The notes beneath the pieces are model-generated. The model did not search any database and was not told the origin of the DNA. It worked only from the letters and a program-made list of their open reading frames with translations. Below, one piece after another: positions 35,401-42,891 of a stretch of DNA of 64,000 nt. Position 1 is the first letter of the stretch. Each line of letters starts with the position of its first letter. This DNA comes from Rhodococcus sp. HNM0569. GTDB taxonomy: Bacteria > Actinomycetota > Actinomycetes > Mycobacteriales > Mycobacteriaceae. Location: contig NZ_JAASAE010000009.1 in assembly GCF_012726205.1 (NCBI RefSeq), positions 103,102-167,101 of the forward strand, given 5' to 3'. The translations under genes were made by a program, and so were the position numbers.

Positions 35401-35922
35401 GTGCGGCGAGACGGGCAGGTCCGCCTGGCCCAGGGCGTCCACGTACGCCGCGAGTTGCAGGAGCGCCGGAACTCGGACATGGCGCGAGAGTTTCGCGTCG
35501 TACACCGTCCACGCCTCGCCCTCACGGACGAGGAAGTCGCAGAATCCTACGAGTCGTCCGTCGTAGAACGCTCCCTGGTAGACGACGGCGGGTCGCTTCG
35601 TCGTGAGTGCCGCCCGGGTGGCGTCGGCCGCGTCGTCCAGACCCGCGGCCGTGAACTCCGGGCGCGCGATCGTCGTGACCTCGTTGCCGAATTGCGCGCG
35701 GAACCTCGCGAGTACGCGCCGCTCGTGTTCGGCGCCGAGTTCGGTGGTGCGCCGCAGCATCGGATCCGCCGCGGGCGTGACGAGGGGGTCGGCAGAGCCC
35801 CACAGCGCGTCCCCGAGTCGTCGTGCGACGCCGAACTCGCACGACGCGGCCGCCGCGAGGTCGGTCGCGCTGTAGACGATCCGTGTGCCGGTCGCGGCGG
35901 CGGGCGAGTCGAGCACGAACAC
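32416..35922 (-). CDS. TM0106-family RecB-like nuclease fused to SF1 helicase
   Basis: A 1168-residue protein with three modules. First, a RecB-type PD-(D/E)xK nuclease with iron-sulfur cysteines: AASCEFG near the start, then VYDAKLSR and CGVCERC (about 225). Second, an RNase H-fold exonuclease-like block, LFFDFEGDPLW (about 325) through NEYDCVSTRRLRDWL (about 500). Third, a DNA2/UPF1-like SF1 helicase with GPPGTGKTYTG (about 775), LVIDEAGQFSLAG, LGDPQQLPQVSQG and GTVDRFQGRESPVVIV. A role in DNA repair or processing of foreign or damaged nucleic acid is likely but unproven. GTG 35922 has GGAAAG upstream. Confidence 0.9.
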   Translation of the reverse strand: MFVLDSPAAATGTRIVYSATDLAAAASCEFGVARRLGDALWGSADPLVTPAADPMLRRTTELGAEHERRVLARFRAQFGNEVTTIARPEFTAAGLDDAADATRAALTTKRPAVVYQGAFYDGRLVGFCDFLVREGEAWTVYDAKLSRHVRVPALLQLAAYVDALGQADLPVSPHAGLVLGDGAVSMHDMRGIVPVYRTAREHLERLVGVVRAEGGPVEWNDPRFSACGVCERCVPEVERHRDVALVAGIRATQRDALLRAGVRTLDALATRRGEVPGLADRTLTGLRAQADLQLRQDHSGVPEFDVHTPAALAAIPAPDAGDLFFDFEGDPLWTPPGDPSRVSEHPSGLEYLFGVVEADTGAFVPFWAHDRQGERAALVAFLDYVADRRRRHPRMHIHHYAAYERSALLRLAGRHGVGEDEVDTLLRAHVLVDLYPVVRAAIRVGARSYSIKKLEPLYMPEHPREGDVVDAAASVVAYADYCALRDAGRTDDADALLASIAAYNEYDCVSTRRLRDWLLALAAERGVTPHPAEPDSPVDTGAESDTGGGEPESADVAALRAFAGAPPRTAEQEAAALSAAAVDYHRRERKPFWWAHFDRLRAPLDEWADTRDVFCVQDARVETPWHKNTPRQRKLRRLVRLTGRFGTGSTVGPGATMYALYDPPAPAALAQDDPALRATSTCTVVSVDKEPGRGEVVTVEELLSGAEYDDVPIALTPGPPIATERIEEAIACAAHEFAAALPVVPRRAAFDVLARRAPRLRASGALPAGEPVSAITTALHALDDSYVAVQGPPGTGKTYTGSRVVHRLVDEYGWRVGVVAQSHSVVENMLDAVVRAGVSADAVGKKDGRSRSARWMDVASNDYAGFLERHHATGCVLGGTAWDFANSARVPPGSLDLLVIDEAGQFSLAGTIAVAQSARNLLLLGDPQQLPQVSQGTHPEPVDGSALGWLTDGHGALPPRLGYFLDRSWRMHPALCAAVSELSYDGRLHAQVDVTGARHLNGLAPGVHAVPVAHRGNATRSAEESREVVRQVRGLLGRAWTDAGDAPSRPIAPSDLLVVAPYNAQVLQIERDLRAAGLGDVEVGTVDRFQGRESPVVIVSMAASAPEDVPRGLSFLLSRNRLNVAVSRGQWAAIVVHSPALTRYLPGTPEALGELGAFLRLTGHARPA

Positions 35923-35997
35923 GGCGGCTCACTTTCCGGTGGCGGACACGTGCGGCTCAGTCTGACATCGCCCGCCGACGCGTTCGACGGATCGACA

Positions 35998-36036
35998 CGA
36001 AGGGCCCCACCGGTCGGCAACCGGTGGGGCCCTTCG
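35998..36036. terminator. Hairpin terminator downstream of fadD15
   Basis: A perfect 16-bp stem (CGAAGGGCCCCACCGG at 35998-36013 with its complement at 36021-36036) closes on a 7-nt loop. It lies between the fadD15 stop and the TM0106-family gene and should end the fadD15 transcript. Confidence 0.85.
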
Positions 36037-36062
36037 CGTCGAGACCGCGCTGACGCGGCAAC

Positions 36063-37850
36063 TCAGGAGTAGATCGCCGCGATCTCCGTGGCGCGTTCCT
36101 GGTGGATGATGTTGCGCTTGAGCTTGAGCGTGGGCGTGAGTTCGCCGGTCTCCATCGTGAAGTCCGCCTCGAGCACGCGGTACTTCTTGATCGCCTCGGC
36201 ATTCGACACCTTCGTGTTGGCCTCGGCGATCGCAGCGTCGATCTCGGCAACGAGGTCCGCGTGCTTGACCAGCTCGGTGAACGCGACGTCGGCAGCGAGG
36301 CCGTTGCGCTCCTTCCAGCCGGGCAGCGTCTCTTCGTCGAGCGTGACGAGGGCGCCGATGAACGGCTTGCCGTCGCCCACGACGAGGCACTGGCTGATGA
36401 GCGGGTGTGCACGCAGCGCGTCCTCGAGCACGGCGGGCGCGACGTTCTTGCCGCCCGCGGTGACGATGATCTCTTTCTTGCGGCCCGTGATGGACACGAA
36501 GCCGTCCTCGTCGATCGACCCGAGGTCGCCCGTGTGGAACCAGCCGTCGCGGATCGCGTCCGCCGTGGCGTCCGGGTTGTGCCAGTAGCCGCCGAAGACG
36601 ACCGGTCCCTTGACGAGGAGCTCGCCGTCCTCGGCGATCTTCGCGGCGTGGCCTTCGAGCGGCCGGCCGACGGTGCCGATGCGACGCGCCCCGCTGGTGT
36701 TGACGGTGACCGCCGCGCTCGTCTCGGTGAGCCCGTAGCCCTCGTACACCGGCACGCCGATGCCGCTGAAGAAGTGGCCGAGCCGCGAACCGAGCGCCGC
36801 GCCGCCGGACACCGCCCGGTCGCATTCGCCGCCGAGCGCGTCGCGCAGCTTGCCGTACACGAGCTTGTCGAACAGTGCGTGCTTGAGCTTGAGACCGAGC
36901 GGAACGCTGCCCTTCTCCGACGCCTTGCTGAACTCGATCGCCGTGTCGGTGGCCTTGGCGAAGATCTTGCCCTTGCCGCCGTCCTCGGCCTTCTGCTTCG
37001 CCGAGTTGTAGACCTTCTCGAACACGCGCGGCACCGACAGGACGAAGTTGGGCTTGAACACGGCGAACTGCTCGACGAGCGTCGTCGTGTCGGACGTGTG
37101 GCCCACCGTGACCTTGGAGTCGAACGCGCCGAAGGAGATGGCCCGCGCGAAGACGTGCGCGAGCGGCAGGAACATGAGCGTGCGCCTGCCCTTGTACATC
37201 GAGTCGGAGAACGCGATCGCGCACGCCGCGGATTCGGCGTAGAAGTTCGCGTGCGTGAGTTGCACACCCTTGGGCTTGCCGGTGGTACCCGACGTGTAGA
37301 TCAGGGTGGCGGCGGAGTCGGCGCGCACCTGGTGCCTGCGCTCGTCGAGCTGGCTGTCGGTGACGGCCTCGCCGCGGCGGGTCAGCTCTGCGAGGGCGCC
37401 GTCCTCGATCACGAGCACCTCACGCAAGGCCTCGGCGGCGTCGGTGACGGCGGTCAGATTCTGGGCGTGCTTCCCCGTCTCGGTGGCGAGTAGCACGGTG
37501 GCCGAATCCTCCAGGATCCACTGCGCCTGGTCGGGCGACGACGTCTCGTAGATCGCGACCGTGCAGCCGCCTGCGGTCCAGATCGCGTAGTCGAGGACGA
37601 CCCACTCGTAGCGCGTGCCGCTGAGGATCGCGACTCGATCGCCCATCTCGATGCCCGACGCGATCAGGCCCTTCGCGACCGCGGTGACCTCGGCTGCGAA
37701 CTGCGCGGCGGTGACGTCCTCCCAGCCGCCGCGTGCGGGGCGCTGGAAAGCGACGAAGTCCGGGTCGTCCTTGGCATGCCGGAAGACGGTGTCGGCCATC
37801 GACGCGTCCTCCGGAATGGTGAACGACTGTGGCACCGAGTATTCACGCAC
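36063..37850 (-). CDS. fadD15: Long-chain fatty acid-CoA ligase (FadD15 type)
   Basis: A 595-residue acyl-CoA synthetase that activates fatty acids with ATP and CoA. Motifs: TLIYTSGTTGKPKGVQ (P-loop), VYEGYGLTETSA, GWFHTGDLGSIDEDGF (ribose aspartate), GRKKEIIVTAGGKNVAP and the C-terminal ELTPTLKLKRNII carrying the adenylation lysine. The start sequence MREYSVPQSFTIPEDASM matches mycobacterial FadD15 in style. GTG 37850 has AGGGG 5 nt upstream. A close paralogue lies at 52288, aligned from the first codon, so the two probably arose by duplication. Confidence 0.93.
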   Translation of the reverse strand: MREYSVPQSFTIPEDASMADTVFRHAKDDPDFVAFQRPARGGWEDVTAAQFAAEVTAVAKGLIASGIEMGDRVAILSGTRYEWVVLDYAIWTAGGCTVAIYETSSPDQAQWILEDSATVLLATETGKHAQNLTAVTDAAEALREVLVIEDGALAELTRRGEAVTDSQLDERRHQVRADSAATLIYTSGTTGKPKGVQLTHANFYAESAACAIAFSDSMYKGRRTLMFLPLAHVFARAISFGAFDSKVTVGHTSDTTTLVEQFAVFKPNFVLSVPRVFEKVYNSAKQKAEDGGKGKIFAKATDTAIEFSKASEKGSVPLGLKLKHALFDKLVYGKLRDALGGECDRAVSGGAALGSRLGHFFSGIGVPVYEGYGLTETSAAVTVNTSGARRIGTVGRPLEGHAAKIAEDGELLVKGPVVFGGYWHNPDATADAIRDGWFHTGDLGSIDEDGFVSITGRKKEIIVTAGGKNVAPAVLEDALRAHPLISQCLVVGDGKPFIGALVTLDEETLPGWKERNGLAADVAFTELVKHADLVAEIDAAIAEANTKVSNAEAIKKYRVLEADFTMETGELTPTLKLKRNIIHQERATEIAAIYS

Positions 37851-38014
37851 TGTGACCCCTTCGAAGAAAAACTGACTCGATGGTTGTGCATTCGATCACA
37901 CGCAGCCGCTTTCCGCATCATCGCCACTGTCTGATTTGTCCAGCTCCAGGTGCGACCTGCGGTTTTAGTGTTACTTCGAGTACGAAACGAACGATCTCGT
38001 GTGTCACCGCGGCC

Positions 38015-38644
38015 TCACCGCGGCGCCAGCAGCCTGCGCACTTCGTCGTCCGAGAGTTGATGGAAGTCGTCGTAGGCCGCGCCGACGCCGCCGATGTCGT
38101 CCGGTGTGTGCGGGCACACCACCTCGTCGGCATGGGCCGCGACCCAGCGCAGTGCGCTGGGGATCGCGACGGGTGCGGCGACGACGATGCGGCGTGCGCG
38201 GGCTTCGGCGACGTCACGGCACGCGGCGAGGGCCGTCGCGCCGGTGGCGATGCCGTCGTCGACCACGATCACCGTGCGGCCGGCCGGGTCGGCGGCAGGC
38301 GCGTCGCCGCGTAGCACGCGTGCACGGCGCTCGAGTTCCGCGCGCTCGGCGCGTTCGACCGCCGCGAGATCGCGTTCGCTCACCCTGACCGACGCGAGGA
38401 CGTCGTCGTTGAATACCCGCGACCCGTGTTCGCCGATCGCCCCCATCGCGAGTTCGCTGTGCCACGGGACACCGAGCTTGCGCACCAGTGCGACGTCGAG
38501 CGTGGCGTCCAATGCGTCGGCGACTTCACGCGCCACCGGGACGCCGCCGCGGGGGAGTGCGAGCACGAGCGGGTCGGTGCCGCGCAGGTGTTCCAGTGCT
38601 GCCGCGAGTTCACGCCCCGCGGCCGAGCGGTCCGCGTAACGCAT
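38015..38644 (-). CDS. Phosphoribosyltransferase family protein
   Basis: 209 residues with the PRPP-binding motif VIVVDDGIATGATA (about 120-133). The beginning, LALPRGGVPVAREVADAL, and MGAIGEHG are the usual companions in this actinobacterial subgroup. True acceptor base is unknown; related proteins are often annotated simply as phosphoribosyltransferases and sometimes occur with erythromycin-esterase or dienelactone-hydrolase domains. A 10-bp direct repeat (TCACCGCGGC, twice) lies at its 3' end, around 38008-38030. Confidence 0.87.
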   Translation of the reverse strand: MRYADRSAAGRELAAALEHLRGTDPLVLALPRGGVPVAREVADALDATLDVALVRKLGVPWHSELAMGAIGEHGSRVFNDDVLASVRVSERDLAAVERAERAELERRARVLRGDAPAADPAGRTVIVVDDGIATGATALAACRDVAEARARRIVVAAPVAIPSALRWVAAHADEVVCPHTPDDIGGVGAAYDDFHQLSDDEVRRLLAPR

Positions 38645-38701
38645 CGTGTCCGACGCTACCCGCGTGCGGAGCCGGCCGGAACCGGAATCGGGCCCCGGCT
38701 G

Positions 38702-39505
38702 TCAGCTGCGCGGCGTCACCGCGTAGCGCCGCAGGGTGAGTGCCGGGTTGCGGCTGCGAACGTCCTCGATACGGTCGGTCGTGACCGTTGCGACCGCGGT
38801 GCCGATCTGCTCGCCCAGCGACGTGATGACCACGCCCATCGGGTCGACCAGCATGCTGTGGCCCGCGCCTGCGCGTCCGCACTGGTCGGCCGCCGCGATG
38901 TACACGGTGTTCTCGATCGCCCGTGCGCGCACGAGCGTCGTCCAGTGATCCTCCTTGAGCGGGCCCGGCACCCACTGTGCGGGCAGGCACACGACATCGG
39001 CGCCCGCGTCGACGATGCGGCGGGTGACCTCGGGGAAGCGGAGGTCGTAGCAGGTCTGCAGGCCGAATCTCACGTCGTCGCACGCGAATGTCTCGGGGGT
39101 CTCGGCGGGATCGCCCGCGCGGATGACGTCCGACTCGGTGTAACCGAACGCGTCGTAGAGGTGCACCTTGCGGTACACCGCGAGCAACTCGCCCCCAGGG
39201 GCGATCGCCACGAGCGTGTTGTACACGTGGTCGTCACCCGGAATGGCTTCGGCGACACCCGCAACCAGAACGACGTCCAGGTCGGCCGCGATCGCGACGA
39301 GGCCGGTGACGAAGTCGCCGTCGAGCGGCTCGGCCGCGGCGACGACGCGCTCGTCGGTGCGCGGCGCCGTGAACATCGAGTACTCGGGAGCGACGACCAC
39401 CCGTGCACCGCGCGCTGCCGCCACCGAGGTGAGTGCGCGGACCGAGCGGAGGTTCTCCTGCTTGTCGGTTCCTGGTGCGAACTGGGCTACCGCGATCTCC
39501 ACCAT
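38702..39505 (-). CDS. Nitrilase-superfamily carbon-nitrogen hydrolase
   Basis: 267 residues with the complete Glu-Lys-Cys triad: Glu in VVVAPEYSMF (about 41), Lys in AVYRKVHLYDAFG (about 112) and Cys in GLQTCYDLRFPE (about 151). PAQWVPGPLKEDHW follows. It resembles the omega-amidase/Nit1-2 branch and mycobacterial Rv0480c. Likely hydrolyses a small amide, perhaps a deaminated metabolite in a repair role. The start ATG 39505 gives the normal family length. It lies in a minus-strand run with the phosphoribosyltransferase and the HdeD-like gene. Confidence 0.9.
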   Translation of the reverse strand: MVEIAVAQFAPGTDKQENLRSVRALTSVAAARGARVVVAPEYSMFTAPRTDERVVAAAEPLDGDFVTGLVAIAADLDVVLVAGVAEAIPGDDHVYNTLVAIAPGGELLAVYRKVHLYDAFGYTESDVIRAGDPAETPETFACDDVRFGLQTCYDLRFPEVTRRIVDAGADVVCLPAQWVPGPLKEDHWTTLVRARAIENTVYIAAADQCGRAGAGHSMLVDPMGVVITSLGEQIGTAVATVTTDRIEDVRSRNPALTLRRYAVTPRS

Positions 39506-39544
39506 TCCCTCACGCTAGTGCAGCGGTGCCCGCGGGCACGCGCG

Positions 39545-40114
39545 TCAGCCTCGCGCGTTGCGGAGTCGTTCGCGGTACGAGAACGCGCCGATGATCAGCA
39601 GCACACCGAAAACGATGGCGTACCAGCCGACCAGCCACACGATGCCGAGGATGCCGCTACCCGGCGAGAGCAGCAGGAGGATGCCGAACAGGATCGCGAG
39701 CAGCGCGGCGACGAGGAACCAGCCCCACCCGGAGCCGGGTAGATGCCGGAGCCGGAAAGCGCCTACCGCACCGAGGATTCCGAACACGATCGCGTAGAAG
39801 GCGATGATGTACAGCAGCACGAGGGCCGTGATCGTGGGCCACACGAGCGCGAGGATGCCGGCGAGGATCGACACGACGCCGAGCGCGGCCCACCAGCCCC
39901 AACCGGGATCGGTGCGCCTCATCTCGTACGCGCGCACCACCGCGATCACGCCGTCGACCACCGAGTAGACGCCGAACACCACGACGAGCGCCCATGTCGT
40001 GATGCCGGGCCACGCGAGCGCGACGATGCCGAACAGGATTGCCAGGACGCCGCGGACGGCGCCTGCCCACCATGCGGCACCGGCCAATTCGGAGAAGCGC
40101 GTTTCACCGACCAC
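39545..40114 (-). CDS. HdeD-family (DUF308) membrane protein
   Basis: 189 residues with six hydrophobic helices arranged as three internal pairs of similar sequence (for example GVLAILFGIVALAWPGIT, GVVSILAGILALVWPTIT and AALLAILFGILLLLSPGS). This is the tandem repeat of HdeD-like acid-resistance membrane proteins; the molecular role is unknown. I prefer GTG 40114, with AAGGA 6 nt upstream, over the longer reading from 40234, whose extra residues are not family-like. Confidence 0.88.
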   Translation of the reverse strand: MVGETRFSELAGAAWWAGAVRGVLAILFGIVALAWPGITTWALVVVFGVYSVVDGVIAVVRAYEMRRTDPGWGWWAALGVVSILAGILALVWPTITALVLLYIIAFYAIVFGILGAVGAFRLRHLPGSGWGWFLVAALLAILFGILLLLSPGSGILGIVWLVGWYAIVFGVLLIIGAFSYRERLRNARG

Positions 40115-40314
40115 GACGCGTCCTTTCGGTACGTGCGGCGCCCCGAGCCGACCGGCTGGCCCGCCGGCGGCGACGGCGGCTGCTGTGAGCCGAGAATAGA
40201 ACCGGCGCCCGGTTTTGGTGGGTGTTCCGATCAACTGTCTCGTGTGTCACACCGTTCAGTGCGTCTACGTGGGACGATGCGGTCGGAGGCGGCGAGGCGC
40301 TCGTTCCGATGAGA

Positions 40315-40331
40315 TAAAATCGACTTATAAT
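40315..40331 (+). promoter_or_regulatory. AT-rich promoter pocket at the DEAD-box gene start
   Basis: TAAAAT (40315-40320) ends 9 nt before the ATG at 40330 and is a credible -10. A consensus TATAAT (40326-40331) overlaps the start codon itself and would start transcription inside the gene. No good -35 is visible for either. There is no strong Shine-Dalgarno sequence, so the gene may have a very short leader. Confidence 0.4.
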
Positions 40332-42081
40332 GAGTGATACCGAGCGCGACTCCGCACCCCCCACATTTGCCGACCTCGACATCGACGATCGGGTGCTTCA
40401 GGCTCTGTCCGACGTGGGGTACGAGTCGCCCTCACCGATTCAGGCAGCCACCATCCCCCTTCTCCTGCAGGGCACCGACGTCGTCGGCCTCGCGCAGACC
40501 GGCACGGGCAAGACCGCGGCGTTCGCGGTACCCATCCTGTCGCAGATCGACCTGACCCAGAAGGAACCCCAGGCCCTCGTGCTCGCGCCGACGCGCGAGC
40601 TCGCATTGCAGGTCGCCGAGGCATTCGGCAAGTACTCCACGCACATCAAGGGCCTCAACGTGCTGCCCATCTACGGTGGCCAGAGCTACGGCGTTCAGCT
40701 GTCCGGCCTGCGCCGCGGGGCGCACGTCGTCGTGGGCACCCCCGGCCGCGTCATCGACCACCTCGCGAAGGGCACGCTCGACCTGTCGAAGCTGCGCTTC
40801 CTCGTGCTCGACGAAGCCGACGAGATGCTCAAGATGGGCTTCCAGGAGGACGTCGAACGCATCCTCGAGGAGACGCCCGAGCACAAGCAGGTCGCGCTGT
40901 TCTCGGCCACCATGCCTGCCGCGATCCGCAAGATCTCCAAGCACTACCTGCACGACCCACAGGAAGTGACGGTCAAGGCGAAGACGTCGACCGCGTCGAA
41001 CATCACGCAGCGCTACGTGCAGGTCGCGCACCAGCGCAAGCTGGACGCCCTCACGCGTGTCCTCGAGGTCGAGCCGTTCGAGGCCATGATCATCTTCGTC
41101 CGCACGAAGCAGGCCACGGAGGACCTCGCGGAGCGCCTGCGCGCGCGCGGATTCTCGGCTGCCGCGATCAACGGCGACATCGTGCAGGCGCAGCGCGAGC
41201 GCACGATCGGTCAGCTCAAGAGTGGCGCGGTCGACATCCTCGTCGCCACCGACGTCGCGGCGCGCGGACTCGACGTCGACCGCATCTCGCATGTCGTCAA
41301 CTACGACATCCCGCACGACACCGAGTCGTACGTGCACCGCATCGGCCGCACCGGCCGCGCGGGCCGCACCGGCGAGGCGCTGCTGTTCGTCGCTCCGCGC
41401 GAGCGGCACCTGCTCAAGGCCATCGAGCGCGCCACGCGGTCGCCGCTCGCGGAGATGACCCTCCCGACCGTCGAGGACGTCAACGCGCAGCGCGTCGCGA
41501 AGTTCGGCGACTCGATCACTGCGAACCTCGAATCCGAGCATCTGGCGCTGTTCCGCAAGATGATCGAGGACTACGAGCGCGAACACGACGTCCCGCTCGT
41601 CGACATCGCGGCGGCGCTCGCATTGCAGTCGCGCGACGGCGAGTCGTTCCTCATGGCGCCCGAGCCGCCACCGCCGCCGCGCCGCGAATACGAGAAGCGG
41701 GAACGGCCGCCCCGTAAGTTCGACGAGGGCCCCAAGTTCTCGCGCGACGGCCAGGAGATGGCCACCTACCGCATCGCGGTCGGCAAACGCCACCGCGTGC
41801 TGCCGGGCGCCATCGTCGGTGCCATCGCGAACGAAGGCGGGCTGCGGCGCAGCGACTTCGGGCACATCAGCATCCGCCCCGATCACAGTCTCGTCGAGCT
41901 GCCCGCGCAGCTGCCGAAGGAGACTCTCGAGGCACTGCGGCGCACGCGCATCTCGGGTGTGCTGATCCAGTTGCAGCCCGACCAGGGCCCGCCCAACCAG
42001 CGCCCCGGCGGTCGTCAGCGGGGCCGGGACGAACGAGGCCGGAACGACCGGAAGTTCCGCCAGGACCGCGGCCCGCGCTGA
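40330..42081 (+). CDS. deaD: DEAD-box ATP-dependent RNA helicase (DeaD/CsdA type)
   Basis: 583 residues. Helicase motifs in order: Q motif with PSPIQ, AQTGTGKTAAF (I), APTRELALQ (Ia), TPGRVIDHL (Ib), VLDEADEML (II), LFSATMP (III), IIFVRTK (IV), VATDVAARGLDVD (V) and HRIGRTGRAGR (VI). After a charged linker comes a DbpA-type RNA-binding domain (YRIAVGKRHRVLPGAIVGAI to GVLIQL, about 475-550) and an Arg/Gly-rich tail. It should unwind rRNA or mRNA structure, in ribosome assembly or cold adaptation. It ends 4 bp before a convergent gene. The AT-rich start region is unusual here. Confidence 0.95.
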   Translation: MSDTERDSAPPTFADLDIDDRVLQALSDVGYESPSPIQAATIPLLLQGTDVVGLAQTGTGKTAAFAVPILSQIDLTQKEPQALVLAPTRELALQVAEAFGKYSTHIKGLNVLPIYGGQSYGVQLSGLRRGAHVVVGTPGRVIDHLAKGTLDLSKLRFLVLDEADEMLKMGFQEDVERILEETPEHKQVALFSATMPAAIRKISKHYLHDPQEVTVKAKTSTASNITQRYVQVAHQRKLDALTRVLEVEPFEAMIIFVRTKQATEDLAERLRARGFSAAAINGDIVQAQRERTIGQLKSGAVDILVATDVAARGLDVDRISHVVNYDIPHDTESYVHRIGRTGRAGRTGEALLFVAPRERHLLKAIERATRSPLAEMTLPTVEDVNAQRVAKFGDSITANLESEHLALFRKMIEDYEREHDVPLVDIAAALALQSRDGESFLMAPEPPPPPRREYEKRERPPRKFDEGPKFSRDGQEMATYRIAVGKRHRVLPGAIVGAIANEGGLRRSDFGHISIRPDHSLVELPAQLPKETLEALRRTRISGVLIQLQPDQGPPNQRPGGRQRGRDERGRNDRKFRQDRGPR

Positions 42082-42085
42082 CCCG

Positions 42086-42781
42086 TCAGGCCGGCGGCGC
42101 GACCGCGTCGTCGGCAGGCGGTGCGGTGTCGGCAGGCGGTGCGGCGTCGGCAGGCGGGGGAGTCGGCGCCGTCTCGGACGGCAGTGGGCCTTCGTCGGGT
42201 ACGAGGAATGCGCCGACGGTGGGCAGCACGTGGCACGTCGCGTTGGTGTAGTCGACCGAACCGAAGATCGACGCGACGACCGTGCCCGCGCCGGTCTCGA
42301 CGACCTTCGACAGCGACGGGTATCCGCCGACCGTGGTGCCGTCGAGTGGTGCGATGCCGGAGGCACCGGTGGCGGTGTTGAGCCATGCGACGTTGAGACC
42401 CGACCGCGAGACCACACCCGGATACGCCGACAGCGCCTGGAAGTTGATCTCGCGTGCCCGCACCTCGGCGGACGGGCCCGTGGTGGCCGACGCCATCGTC
42501 ATCGTGACGGGCGCGAACGTGCCACACCCGACCGTGGGTGCGGTGTAGAGGAACGGCGTGAACTCGCCCGCGACGTCCGCGAGCACCGGTGACGTGGCGA
42601 GTGCCTCGATCGCGTCCCGCTGCTGCGGTTCGTGCGCCTGCGCCCACAGGTCGGTGACCGCGGTGGACTCGCCGGGGTTCTCGGCCGGTGCCGCGGTCGC
42701 GGTAGCCGCGGTCGACGCCGCCGCGGCGATTCCGATCGCCAGCGTCGCGGCAGTACGCCGCGCGGCAATTCTCTGGTTCAC
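42086..42781 (-). CDS. Secreted protein with Pro/Ala-rich C-terminus
   Basis: 231 residues. A Sec signal peptide follows the arginine-containing start (RRTAATLAIGIAAAAST with cleavage probably after ATAAPA or nearby). The mature part has two or more cysteines (VGCGTFAP and NATCHVLP) that could form a disulfide, and ends with alternating PPADTAPPADDA units. I do not recognise a characterised family; similar short secreted proteins occur in Rhodococcus and Nocardia. GTG 42781 is preferred because AAGGAG lies 6-7 nt before it. Confidence 0.75.
   Translation of the reverse strand: MNQRIAARRTAATLAIGIAAAASTAATATAAPAENPGESTAVTDLWAQAHEPQQRDAIEALATSPVLADVAGEFTPFLYTAPTVGCGTFAPVTMTMASATTGPSAEVRAREINFQALSAYPGVVSRSGLNVAWLNTATGASGIAPLDGTTVGGYPSLSKVVETGAGTVVASIFGSVDYTNATCHVLPTVGAFLVPDEGPLPSETAPTPPPADAAPPADTAPPADDAVAPPA
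42111..42157. repeat. 18-bp tandem repeat, about 2.6 copies
   Basis: The unit TCGGCAGGCGGTGCGGTG (42111-42128) repeats with one change at 42129-42146 and partly at 42147-42157. It encodes the repeated Pro-Pro-Ala-Asp block at the C-terminus of the secreted protein and is a likely site of length variation. Confidence 0.75.
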
Positions 42782-42891
42782 TACGCGCTCCTTCGCCCCT
42801 TCGGGTACGGTCCCGACGCCGTGCCCGGGTCGAGAACTTACCGCAGGGTCGGCACATCGGCGCGTCCGACGTCGCGCGGGCAGGGAACGAT

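Noticed and set aside
38008..38030. Repeat TCACCGCGGC-c-TCACCGCGGC as a regulatory element.
   Set aside because: It spans the 3' end of the phosphoribosyltransferase gene and can be explained by biased codons; no promoter lies next to it.
40326..40331. TATAAT as the main -10 of deaD.
   Set aside because: It would place the transcript start inside the coding region, and the N-terminal residues are typical of the family. TAAAAT upstream is preferred.
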